A stretch of DNA of 64,000 nucleotides from Dehalococcoidales bacterium (GTDB taxonomy: Bacteria > Chloroflexota > Dehalococcoidia > Dehalococcoidales > UBA3254): positions 1-64,000 of the forward strand of contig JAFGOB010000001.1 in assembly GCA_016926695.1 (NCBI GenBank), given 5' to 3'. Positions 32,471 to 40,993 of the stretch are shown here, piece by piece. Under the pieces are notes generated by a model, which was not told the DNA's origin, ran no database searches, and worked only from the letters and a program-made list of their open reading frames with translations. Every line of letters begins with the position of its first letter. The first letter of the stretch is position 1. A program made the position numbers and the translations under genes.

Positions 32471-33910
32471 ATGGATACAGTTAAACTGGATACTGGCTAC
32501 ATTTCGGGAACTGTGGTGAAGAGAAACGGGCAGGAAGTTTATATATACAGGGGGATCCCTTACGCAGCCCCTCCTGTTGATGAATTGCGCTGGAGGCCGC
32601 CCCAGCCGGCAGCACCCTGGCCAGGAATCAGGGAATGTTCCGAATTCAGTGTTCAGGCAGCCCAGTATCCGGACCCTAATTCACCCGATCGCGTAAAATT
32701 AATGCAGTCCAGCGAAGATTGCCTTTACCTTAACGTCCTGACACCAGCCAATACATCTACTGAAAAATTACCGGTAATGGTCTGGTTACACGGTGGTGGA
32801 CTTAGATACGGAAACGGTAATTATCCTTTGTGCAACAACATCGGACTCCCCCTCCATGGCGTTGTCCAGGTGAATATAAATCATCGTTTAGGTGTGATGG
32901 GTTTGTTCGCTCATCCTTTTCTTTCCCGGGAATCACCCCAACACGTCTCGGGAAACTATATGTTCCTTGACATGATCGCCGCACTACACTGGGTGAAGCA
33001 TAATATTGCCGCTTTCGGCGGCGATCCTGATAATGTGACGATATTCGGTGAATCCGGAGGTGGATTGAAAGTTGCAGCCTTAATGGCTACGCCGCTGGCC
33101 AACGGTCTGTTCCACCGGGGCATTATAGAAAGCGGTGGGCATTATTTCGATACGGTACCGCTCGATGAAATGGAGAAATTCGGGGGGAAATTATTCCATA
33201 AACTCGGAGTGGATAAAGAAAAAGATCCCCTGTTGGCGGTACGTAAACTACCCTGGGAGACAATTATAAATACGGACCAGGAGCTTAACGTAGAAATGGG
33301 ACGGGAATACGTGTTCATGGGGCCGTGGCATGTGGTACATGATGGCTGGTTTTTACCGGATACGCTGGTAAACATGTTCCAGACGGGCCACAGAAATCAG
33401 GTCCCCTACCTGATAGTAGCAAATAAAGGAGAATTGACCGGCCCCGGTTCACTTATAGCCGACCGGATGATCAAAGACTACCTGAAGCTGTTGACCGGGA
33501 CAAGTACCACTGATTCGCGGGGGTATGCAGCAGTTTTTGACAGGGTACCGGAAGGCTGGAGACGCGAAGGCTGTGTCGCTGCACATGGTATGGAACTCCA
33601 TTATATTTTTGGTGCCCTTGATGATGCCGAAGCCTGGGCTGATGCCAGGGGTAGCTATACATCTTCCGGGGCAAAATCACTGATACCTTTTATATCCGAT
33701 TCGGACCGGAAAGCATCTGAGAACATTATGACAATCTGGACCAATTTTGCCAGGACAGGTAGTCCCAGCGTGAAGGGGCTTATCGAATGGCCGGCCTGGG
33801 ATCCCAGAACAGATAAATATCTCCTGCTTACCGATTTTCTCCAGATCAAGGCCGGTTATACCGACCTCCTGAAAATTCAGCCTGATACGTCGAAACAGAC
33901 TATTTTTTAA
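32471..33910 (+). CDS. Type-B carboxylesterase (first of three)
   Basis: Product of 479 aa of the cholinesterase-like carboxylesterase family. Motifs seen: YRGIPYAAPP, EDCLYLNV, HGGGLRYGNG (oxyanion hole), the nucleophile elbow FGESGGG, an acid region NKGELTG where Asp/Glu is expected, and the His in AAHGMELHYIFG. No signal peptide, so intracellular. Strong ribosome site (AAGGAGGAG). Members cleave carboxylic esters such as phthalate-type or p-nitrobenzyl esters. Two further copies, at 40994 and 50346, are co-oriented but diverged, suggesting several ester substrates or successive ester cleavages. Confidence 0.9.
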   Translation: MDTVKLDTGYISGTVVKRNGQEVYIYRGIPYAAPPVDELRWRPPQPAAPWPGIRECSEFSVQAAQYPDPNSPDRVKLMQSSEDCLYLNVLTPANTSTEKLPVMVWLHGGGLRYGNGNYPLCNNIGLPLHGVVQVNINHRLGVMGLFAHPFLSRESPQHVSGNYMFLDMIAALHWVKHNIAAFGGDPDNVTIFGESGGGLKVAALMATPLANGLFHRGIIESGGHYFDTVPLDEMEKFGGKLFHKLGVDKEKDPLLAVRKLPWETIINTDQELNVEMGREYVFMGPWHVVHDGWFLPDTLVNMFQTGHRNQVPYLIVANKGELTGPGSLIADRMIKDYLKLLTGTSTTDSRGYAAVFDRVPEGWRREGCVAAHGMELHYIFGALDDAEAWADARGSYTSSGAKSLIPFISDSDRKASENIMTIWTNFARTGSPSVKGLIEWPAWDPRTDKYLLLTDFLQIKAGYTDLLKIQPDTSKQTIF

Positions 33911-34021
33911 CTAAAGCAATTTTTGGCGAACAGTGACGATTTGCTTCGAACATCGATGCAGATTGTTTCCAAAATAAAATCAGAAAATTCGCCAGGTGCA
34001 ATTAATAATGGGTGGTAATCG

Positions 34022-34804
34022 ATGAAGCATGAAGAAGGTAACTTTAAAGGATTCAAGGATTTTAAAATATATTTTCAGGCCTGGTTGCCAGAAAATAAAC
34101 CGATAGCTGTCTTGTTAGTTGCTCACGGATTTGCCGAACACAGCGGACGCTATGGCAATCTTGTGGACTATTTCATACCCAGGGGTTATGCAATCTATGC
34201 CCCCGACCATCGCGGACATGGCAGGTCGGATGGCGAACGCGTCCAGGTGGACGACTTTCACGATTACATTGTAGACCTCAAGACCTTTTTTGATATCGTA
34301 AAGCTAAGAAATCCGGAGCAGAAAATATTTCTAATCGGCCACAGCATGGGATCGATTATAAGCCTCACTTATGCTCTGGAGTATCAATATGAGCTGGCTG
34401 GTTTGATAACTTCTGCCGGAGGAATCATCAAACAGGGCGACCCGCCGATGCCGCCTCCACCGCCCGGGAAGTCCCTTCCTATATCCATGTTAAGCCGTGA
34501 TCCGGCTGTGATTGCAGCCTATAAGAATGATCCTCTGGTTTACCATGGTCCCGTCCCTCCCAATCACGCAATGAGGAGTATGATGGGTCTGCTTGCCGCA
34601 GGCGTGCAGAATATCACCTTACCGGTACTGGCTATGGCTGGAGGATCGGAACGGCCCCGCTGTCAGGCTTTATATGATTTGATAGGGTCTCAGGATAAGA
34701 CTATAAAAATCTACGATGGACTGTTGCATGAGATATTTAATGAACCCGAACATTTACAGGTTATGGCGGATATTGAGAAGTGGTTAAGTAAATTTGTCCG
34801 GTGA
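34022..34804 (+). CDS. Alpha/beta hydrolase, monoglyceride-lipase/lysophospholipase type
   Basis: Product of 260 aa of the Hydrolase_4 type. The N-terminal FQAWLPENKPIAVLLVAHGFAEHSGRY is characteristic of monoacylglycerol lipases, followed by APDHRGHGRSDG and the nucleophile elbow GHSMGS (Ser108). The His lies in GLLHEIFNEPE. The catalytic acid region reads GGSERPR instead of the usual GxxDxxVD, so Glu may replace Asp. A Pro-rich lid segment (PPMPPPPPG) is distinctive. Next to glpD, a role in releasing glycerol from a lipid or glycoside ester is conceivable. Confidence 0.85.
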   Translation: MKHEEGNFKGFKDFKIYFQAWLPENKPIAVLLVAHGFAEHSGRYGNLVDYFIPRGYAIYAPDHRGHGRSDGERVQVDDFHDYIVDLKTFFDIVKLRNPEQKIFLIGHSMGSIISLTYALEYQYELAGLITSAGGIIKQGDPPMPPPPPGKSLPISMLSRDPAVIAAYKNDPLVYHGPVPPNHAMRSMMGLLAAGVQNITLPVLAMAGGSERPRCQALYDLIGSQDKTIKIYDGLLHEIFNEPEHLQVMADIEKWLSKFVR

Positions 34805-34841
34805 TAATTTATGCTTGCATAAACTTTAAAATGGATTTCAC

Positions 34842-36452
34842 TTGAAAAGAAATTTCAGCGACCTGGATCGAAAAAACTACGATGTTATCGTCATCGGCGG
34901 GGGCATTATCGGGTCCGGAATTGCCCGCGATGCCGCATTACGCGGCTTGAATACCCTGCTGGTTGAAAAAGAGGACTTTGCTTTTGGTACCACTTCACGT
35001 TCCACACGGCTGATCCACGGAGGTCTGCGCTATCTGCGTATGCTGGAGTTTAAGATGGTTTGGCAGGACCTTCATGAGAGAGAAGTCCTCATGCGTATTG
35101 CCCCCCATCTCGTCCAGAAGCTGGAGTTCCTGATACCCTTGTTGCGAAGTACGCCACTTTACCGTGTCTCTTTACCTATCGGGCTCAGCCTCTATGATAT
35201 CCTGGCTACTGGTAAGAGCGTACCTTCTCGTAAGCATCTTTCATGTACCCTAACTCTAAAGATGGAACCGGCTTTGGCAGATACTGCCGGGCTGGCAGGA
35301 TCATTTGTTTTTTACGATTGCCAGGCTCAGAATATGGAGCGCCTTTGCCTGGAAAATGTTTTAAGTGCGGACGCAAATGGTGCTGTTATCTTAAACCATG
35401 CCGAAGCAACCAATTTCATTATTGAAAAAAACGTTGTCAAAGGTATTCAACTGGTGGATAAAGTCTCGGCCAGGAATCATATTGCCCTGGGACGTATTAC
35501 AGTCAATGCAGGCGGCCCCTGGGCCGACATAGTCTGGGATAGGCTGAAACCAGAAAATCATTCCAGGCTTCGCCGCACCATGGGTGTTCACCTGGTTACT
35601 CGCAAAATCGCCAATCGCGCTCTGGTGCTATTCGCTAAAAGTGATGGACGTCTTTTCTTTGTTATTCCCTGGAATAATAACTCACTGATTGGGACGACTG
35701 ATACAGACTACTCCGGAGATCTTGATCGTGTTTCCGCTGATAAAGCCGGTGTTGGATATCTGGTTTCAGAGACCCGGAACTATTTCCCCCAATTTTCATC
35801 TGAGGATGTCCATTATACCGTGGCCGGACTGCGGCCATTGGTAGCCAGTGAAGAAAAAAGAGAATCCAATACATCTCGCTCTCATAAACTGATTGATCAT
35901 GAGCGTAAAGATGAAGTTCAGGGTCTGATATCCATCCTGGGAGGGAAAATTACCGCCTATCGGGCCATTGCCGAGGAGACTGTTGACCTGGTCTGCCGGA
36001 AATTGCAGGTAAAGATCCCCTGCACCACTGCTCAGGTTCTCTTGCCTGGAGCCCCGGCTGTTAGCCATGATCAAATAGCTAGAATCGCGCTGGAAAACGA
36101 CCTGCCAGTTGAAACCATTAAACATCTGGCAGGTATTTATGGCTCGCGGCTTTTCCAGTTATTAGAGCCGCTTAAATCAGATCCTTGCTTAAAAGATACT
36201 GTCGCGCCCGGATATCCGGATATTCGCGCAGAAATAAAACATGCTGTCGAGCAAGAAGAAGCCATGACCTTGAATGACTATTTGCTGCGCCGCAGCTTGT
36301 CAGGTTTGGGACCGGATCAAGGCCGGGGAGCTGCGGAAGCCTTCGCTATGGAAATGGGAACTTGGCTGGGCTGGAGCAATACCGAAAAGCAAAAGCAAAT
36401 CCAGGATTATCAGGAAACCCTTTTACTTGGCCAGAGTTTCAGGCAAAAGTAA
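34842..36452 (+). CDS. glpD: Glycerol-3-phosphate dehydrogenase, FAD-dependent
   Basis: Product of 536 aa. The N-terminal FAD motif VIVIGGGIIGSGIARDAALRGLNTLLVEK is followed by TTSRSTRLIHGGLRYL, the GlpD signature. TMGVHLVTRK, FVIPWNNNSLIGTTDTDY and SILGGKITAYRAIAEETVD confirm the family, with a C-terminal helical domain. It oxidises sn-glycerol 3-phosphate to dihydroxyacetone phosphate and passes electrons to quinone. No glpK, glpF or glpB/C genes occur here. Start is TTG (34842) with a weak ribosome site, 37 bp after the lipase-like gene, so glycerol released by the neighbour may be the upstream source. Confidence 0.9.
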   Translation: MKRNFSDLDRKNYDVIVIGGGIIGSGIARDAALRGLNTLLVEKEDFAFGTTSRSTRLIHGGLRYLRMLEFKMVWQDLHEREVLMRIAPHLVQKLEFLIPLLRSTPLYRVSLPIGLSLYDILATGKSVPSRKHLSCTLTLKMEPALADTAGLAGSFVFYDCQAQNMERLCLENVLSADANGAVILNHAEATNFIIEKNVVKGIQLVDKVSARNHIALGRITVNAGGPWADIVWDRLKPENHSRLRRTMGVHLVTRKIANRALVLFAKSDGRLFFVIPWNNNSLIGTTDTDYSGDLDRVSADKAGVGYLVSETRNYFPQFSSEDVHYTVAGLRPLVASEEKRESNTSRSHKLIDHERKDEVQGLISILGGKITAYRAIAEETVDLVCRKLQVKIPCTTAQVLLPGAPAVSHDQIARIALENDLPVETIKHLAGIYGSRLFQLLEPLKSDPCLKDTVAPGYPDIRAEIKHAVEQEEAMTLNDYLLRRSLSGLGPDQGRGAAEAFAMEMGTWLGWSNTEKQKQIQDYQETLLLGQSFRQK

Positions 36453-36491
36453 AATCACTCTGTAAAATTATTCACATGAGTGGAGGCAGAA

Positions 36492-38894
36492 ATGGAGAAT
36501 TTGACCAGCAGAATCCGCCGCGGTGGGTTTCCCCTGTGTATCGAAAAGGCGCGGCTGATAACGGAATCATTCCAACAAACAGAGGGCGAACCGGCGATTA
36601 TCAGGTATGCCAGGGCATATTCACATATGCTGGAATACATGCCTGTCTTGATTGATAACTTTGAGCTTTTTGTAGGAGAAGGGGCCAGTAAACCCTGGGG
36701 GGCTGAAATAGACCCTTTTCTGGGCATCTGGAAGGAAGAGGAGATCAGGGGTGCGGCCGAAGATGGGATTATCTCGATTGAAGAGGTTGACTGGCCGATG
36801 TTAAGAGAGATCGGCCGCTACTGGGAGACCAAATGCTCGGAATATATGCAATCGAAGCTTTACGATGAAAGACTTTTCAAATACCTCCAGCTTGGCATCA
36901 CGCTTCCACCGATGAGACAGAAAAATGAGTTCAGAGGGGCCTATGCCGGCAGCGGGCTCTCCCTGTCATTCAACTTCACGGACTGTTACACGGACCACGC
37001 CAGGTGGCTGCGTGGTCTCGACCCGATTATAACCGAAGCTGAAGAAGAACTGCGTAATTTGAGGTTTTTGACCCGGGATGACGTAGAGAAGAAGCTTTTT
37101 CTGGAGGCTACGATAATGGTTCTCAGGTCTGTCATCCGGCTGGCCGGCCGGTACGCCGATACAGCCGCGGCACTGGCAGAGAAAGAAAAAGAACCTGGTA
37201 GGAAAGAGGATCTGAGAAGAATAGCCGGGACGTGTCGTCTGGTACCCGCCAATTCGCCCGGGAGTTTTTATCAGGCCATGCAGTCGCTGTGGTTCGATCA
37301 AATTCTATTTACGCCTACCTCAACCCATAATTTGGGCAGATTCGATCAATATATGTACCCCTTCTATAAAAAGGACAGGGAGGAAGGCCGGATCAGCGAT
37401 GAGGAAATCCTGGCATTGCTTGGAGAGTTACGCCTCAAATGTATGAGGCCTGAGAATATCAAGCTTTCAAAAGCCAAGCGATCGCAGCATGCCGGATTCG
37501 CTAAATGGCGAAATATGACCATCGGGGGAGTTGCCCCTGATGGAAAAGACGCCAGTAATGAGCTTACATACCTGGTCCTGGAGGCAGCCAACCGTTTCAG
37601 GACGCCTCATCATACTATTACGCTGAGAGTTCATGAAGGGACTCCGGAAGACCTGCTGGTCAAAGCGCTGGAAGTGGTCAGGACTGGCATCGGTATGCCG
37701 GCCCTGGCACTGGATAAGTCTTTTCTTGAATATTTAACCGCCGGCGGTATTCCTGTACAGGATGCTCGTAACTATCATCTCGCGGGGTGTGTTGATCCGG
37801 CTATTCCGGGAAGAGCCAGTTTTTTGGCTGGTTCCTTTTTTGTAGTGCCTAAGGTAATGGAAATCTTTCTAAATAACGGTATGGACCCGCGGACCGGCCT
37901 GGAAGCGGGCCCTTTTAAACCGGAAGTGGAAAACCATATAACTTTTGAAGAGTTTTATACCTCTTTCAAGAGCTTCCTGGCCTATTTCATGGGACTATGG
38001 CATGAACATAGTTTTCTCACCCTTGGATACTCCAGAGACGCCCAGAGCTATTATGACGCCGTAGAGATTCTCGAAACCGCCCTGGTGCAGGATGGAATTA
38101 AAGAGGGAAAGCCACTCTCAAGAAGAAAAGCTGAACCTCCATATGACTTCAGGGCCATGATGGTGCCGGTTGGTGCCATCAATGTCGCGGATTCACTGGC
38201 AGCGATCAAGATGCTGGTTTTCGACGAAAAAAAGATCAGCCTGGAGCAACTGAAAGAAGCCCTGGCAGCCAACTGGGAAGGCTGTGAAAATATCAGGAAG
38301 CTGTGCCTCCGGGCGCCCAAATACGGCAATGATCAAGACTATGTCGACCTGATTGCCAGGGACCTCTATGAATTCATCATCGACGAGGAGGCGAAATATC
38401 CTGTACCTGCACGACCGGTAAACGGGAAAACCAGAGGTGTTGGCGGGGCTTCTATTTCATCGATGTTTGCAGGCGGCATGATAATCGGCGCTACGCCGGA
38501 CGGGAGATTTGCGGGTACCACATTGTCAGACGGGACAGTCTCTCCTGCCCAGGGAAGAGATACCCACGGCCCAACAGCTTTACTCAGAAGCGCGGTCAAG
38601 ATAGAACAGTCCCTTTGTTCTTCAATGTTGCTCAATATGAAGCTCCACCCCTCGTCTATAACGACCAGAGAGGACCTGAAAAAGCTGGGGAGCCTGATTA
38701 AGACGTATGCCGAGATGGGAGGCAAATGGATCCAGTTTAACGTTGTTGGCAATGAACAGCTACTCGACGCCCAGAAGTTTCCGGAGAATCATCGTGACTT
38801 GATTGTCAGAGTAGCTGGATACAGCGCCTATTTCGTAGACCTGAGCAAAGGCGTTCAGGACGATATCATCAGGCGTATGGAGGTTAGCATTTAG
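36492..38894 (+). CDS. Glycyl-radical enzyme (PFL-like superfamily), unusual GCVD active site
   Basis: Product of 800 aa, from the ATG at 36492-36494 behind GGAGG. The glycyl-radical loop is VRVAGYSAYFVDLS (Gly776) and the thiyl Cys is in HLAGCVDPAIPG (Cys433). Characterised dehydratase and decarboxylase members have GCVE, with Glu as general base; here it is Asp435. The barrel segment MQSLWFDQILFTPTSTHNLGRFDQYMYPFY matches dehydratase-type enzymes only partly, so it does not fall clearly in the glycerol-, choline-, isethionate- or arylacetate-type branches. The radical is installed by the activase at 39955-40881, and between the two lies unknown-family copy B. Substrate unknown. Oxygen-sensitive, cytoplasmic. 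Confidence 0.88.
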   Translation: MENLTSRIRRGGFPLCIEKARLITESFQQTEGEPAIIRYARAYSHMLEYMPVLIDNFELFVGEGASKPWGAEIDPFLGIWKEEEIRGAAEDGIISIEEVDWPMLREIGRYWETKCSEYMQSKLYDERLFKYLQLGITLPPMRQKNEFRGAYAGSGLSLSFNFTDCYTDHARWLRGLDPIITEAEEELRNLRFLTRDDVEKKLFLEATIMVLRSVIRLAGRYADTAAALAEKEKEPGRKEDLRRIAGTCRLVPANSPGSFYQAMQSLWFDQILFTPTSTHNLGRFDQYMYPFYKKDREEGRISDEEILALLGELRLKCMRPENIKLSKAKRSQHAGFAKWRNMTIGGVAPDGKDASNELTYLVLEAANRFRTPHHTITLRVHEGTPEDLLVKALEVVRTGIGMPALALDKSFLEYLTAGGIPVQDARNYHLAGCVDPAIPGRASFLAGSFFVVPKVMEIFLNNGMDPRTGLEAGPFKPEVENHITFEEFYTSFKSFLAYFMGLWHEHSFLTLGYSRDAQSYYDAVEILETALVQDGIKEGKPLSRRKAEPPYDFRAMMVPVGAINVADSLAAIKMLVFDEKKISLEQLKEALAANWEGCENIRKLCLRAPKYGNDQDYVDLIARDLYEFIIDEEAKYPVPARPVNGKTRGVGGASISSMFAGGMIIGATPDGRFAGTTLSDGTVSPAQGRDTHGPTALLRSAVKIEQSLCSSMLLNMKLHPSSITTREDLKKLGSLIKTYAEMGGKWIQFNVVGNEQLLDAQKFPENHRDLIVRVAGYSAYFVDLSKGVQDDIIRRMEVSI

Positions 38895-39025
38895 TGTCTT
38901 GTGACAGATCAGCTTTTTAGTTGTTGATTGAGGCATTCAGTAGGATCTGACAATAGCAGGCAATTGAAATAAACTGCTGATAAACAAATCAGGAGTTTAG
39001 CGAATAGAGATAAAGGAGGGAGAAG

Positions 39026-39895
39026 ATGCTGGCCCAGGTTGTCCTGACTCCCGCGGAGTCTAAAAAACTGATTGCTAAAGCCATTGCCCGACTCGATGTA
39101 GTTAAACAGGCAGCGACGGATGGTATGATTGTGATACATCCAAGCAGCAGTACCTACTTTATTATTGAGGAACTAACCGGGTCAAAACCCAGGACCAACT
39201 ACTGGGTTTGCGGAGTGGTTACGCCCAGGGGAATGTGCGTCGAGATGGCGATGGCGTCCGGAGACCGCTCTCCTCGAACCGAAAAATTTGATCCAGGCAA
39301 ACTCCGGGGTCTGTGGGCGATAAAAAAAGGAAAGGTTGTAACCGACGGTACCACATCTGAATTAATGGAACAGATGACACCTGGTGACGTTTATATCAAA
39401 GGCGTAAATGCACTGGACTCCCAGGGTAACGTGGGTATTTTAGTCGGCGAACGAGGAGGCCTGGGTGTGGTGCTTTCAGCCTGGAAGAAAAAGCAGTTCA
39501 CCTTGATCTTTCCGGCAGGACTGGAGAAATTGATTCCTATATCTGTACGGCAGGCTGCGATAGAGGCCAAGCAAGCCAAATACGAATACGGTATGGGATT
39601 ACCCGCCGGCCTGTTTGCTTATCCCAGCGGAAGATCAATAACCGAAATAGATGCGGTTAAAATATTAAGCGGTGCTGTGGCAGTACCCATTGCCTCAGGC
39701 GGACTGGGTGGTGCTGAAGGAGCAGCGACTCTGATTATTAAAGGTAGAAACAAACAGGTTAAAGACGCACTGGGATTTATTGAGCAATCAAAGGGAGCCA
39801 AACTGCCTGCGTTACGTCTGTCCAATTGCAGCGATTGCTCGGTCCCGCACTGCCGGTTTCCTGTCGGAGATAAACACTGGGTTCAGGGTATGTAA
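39026..39895 (+). CDS. Conserved protein of unknown function, CX2CX4C tail (copy B)
   Basis: Product of 289 aa, a paralogue of the 20209-21093 product over its whole length. It shares SKKLIAKAIA, IHPSSST, CGVVTPRGMC, PGDVYIKGVNALD, FPAGLEKLIPIS, ILSGAVAVPIASGG and a C-terminal CSDCSVPHC. The position of this copy, inserted between the glycyl-radical enzyme and its activase, is striking because these two are normally adjacent. It suggests a role tied to the radical enzyme's product or assembly. Strong ribosome site (AAAGGAGG). Function not recognised. Confidence 0.72.
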   Translation: MLAQVVLTPAESKKLIAKAIARLDVVKQAATDGMIVIHPSSSTYFIIEELTGSKPRTNYWVCGVVTPRGMCVEMAMASGDRSPRTEKFDPGKLRGLWAIKKGKVVTDGTTSELMEQMTPGDVYIKGVNALDSQGNVGILVGERGGLGVVLSAWKKKQFTLIFPAGLEKLIPISVRQAAIEAKQAKYEYGMGLPAGLFAYPSGRSITEIDAVKILSGAVAVPIASGGLGGAEGAATLIIKGRNKQVKDALGFIEQSKGAKLPALRLSNCSDCSVPHCRFPVGDKHWVQGM

Positions 39896-39954
39896 AATCC
39901 AGAAAATGAACAGGTAAACAATACTTGTTTCTGATATGAAAACTGGGGCTGTTA

Positions 39955-40881
39955 ATGCACAAAGATGAAGCAACCAGGGGAGTTATTTTTAACGTCCAGA
40001 CATATTCCATCCATGATGGGCCCGGTATAAGAACGACTGTTTTCATTAAAGGATGCCCATTGAGATGCGTCTGGTGCCAGAATCCGGAGTCACAGGTAAT
40101 GGCGCCTCAGCTCTTTTTTAATAATGAACGCTGTGTTGGATGTGGGAAGTGTTTGAATGCCTGTCCGGAGGGGGCTATCAAATTAAATGAAGGGAAATCG
40201 TGGACTGACCGTGATGTCTGCAAGAGTTCGGGGAAATGTGTTGAAGTATGCCCTCATGAAGCAAGAAATATAGCAGGAAAATATATGACTGCCGGAGACG
40301 TATTCAAAACGCTAATGGAAGATAAAATATTTTATGACCGGTCCGGTGGTGGAGTTACGCTGGGCGGCGGTGAGCCCCTGGCAAGCCCTGATTTTACGGC
40401 CAGTTTATTAAGACTGTGCAAGAATGCCGGCATACATACAGCGCTCGATACATGCGGGTATGCCAAATGGGAGATTGTGAAGCAGATTTTACCTCATGTT
40501 GATTTAGTTTTATTCGATCTGAAGCACATGGATCCTGCCGCTCATCGGTTATATACGGGCGTGACAAACGAGGTAGTACTGGAAAACGCCAGGAGAATTT
40601 GCCAGGAACTGCATGTCCTGGTATGGGCCAGGATTCCCGTAATACCAGGTTTTAATGATTCTTCAGGAAATATCGAAGCAACCGGAAAGTTCATTGCCTC
40701 CAAACTGGGAGCTTCAACAGAGGTTTATTTATTACCATACCACAGGCTTGGCGAAATGAAATATCACAGGCTCGAACGACCGGGAAATCCGGTCTTTATC
40801 AATCCACCGGATGAGAAGTCCATCTTTAAACTAAAGGAAGTTTTTGAATCCTTTGGTCTTAAGGTACACGAAGGAGGATAA
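39955..40881 (+). CDS. Glycyl-radical-enzyme activating enzyme (radical SAM)
   Basis: Product of 308 aa of the PflA-like family. The radical-SAM cluster motif is CPLRCVWC (CX3CX2C), preceded by SIHDGPGIRTTVFIKG. The inserted ferredoxin domain has one complete motif, CVGCGKCLNACP. The second is CKSSGKCVEVCP, in which the second Cys of the usual CxxCGxC is Ser, so the second auxiliary cluster is probably altered or absent. GGGEPL, DTCG and a D-L-K strand follow as in other activases. It uses SAM and an electron to generate the Gly776 radical in the enzyme at 36492. Weak ribosome site. Confidence 0.9.
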   Translation: MHKDEATRGVIFNVQTYSIHDGPGIRTTVFIKGCPLRCVWCQNPESQVMAPQLFFNNERCVGCGKCLNACPEGAIKLNEGKSWTDRDVCKSSGKCVEVCPHEARNIAGKYMTAGDVFKTLMEDKIFYDRSGGGVTLGGGEPLASPDFTASLLRLCKNAGIHTALDTCGYAKWEIVKQILPHVDLVLFDLKHMDPAAHRLYTGVTNEVVLENARRICQELHVLVWARIPVIPGFNDSSGNIEATGKFIASKLGASTEVYLLPYHRLGEMKYHRLERPGNPVFINPPDEKSIFKLKEVFESFGLKVHEGG

Positions 40882-40993
40882 AATTCTGGCCATGACATAA
40901 CAGGTGTCATTTGGTAATAATATGATAGTTACACGGAATGAATATGCTTTGCCCGGGTACCTTGGATAAAATCCAGATAAAAAGGAGTTGCTT

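Noticed and set aside
36492..38894. Benzylsuccinate or alkylsuccinate synthase
   Set aside because: The CaiB pair upstream suggested it, but the active-site GCVDP and the barrel segment do not match, and no small BssB/BssC-type subunits are present.
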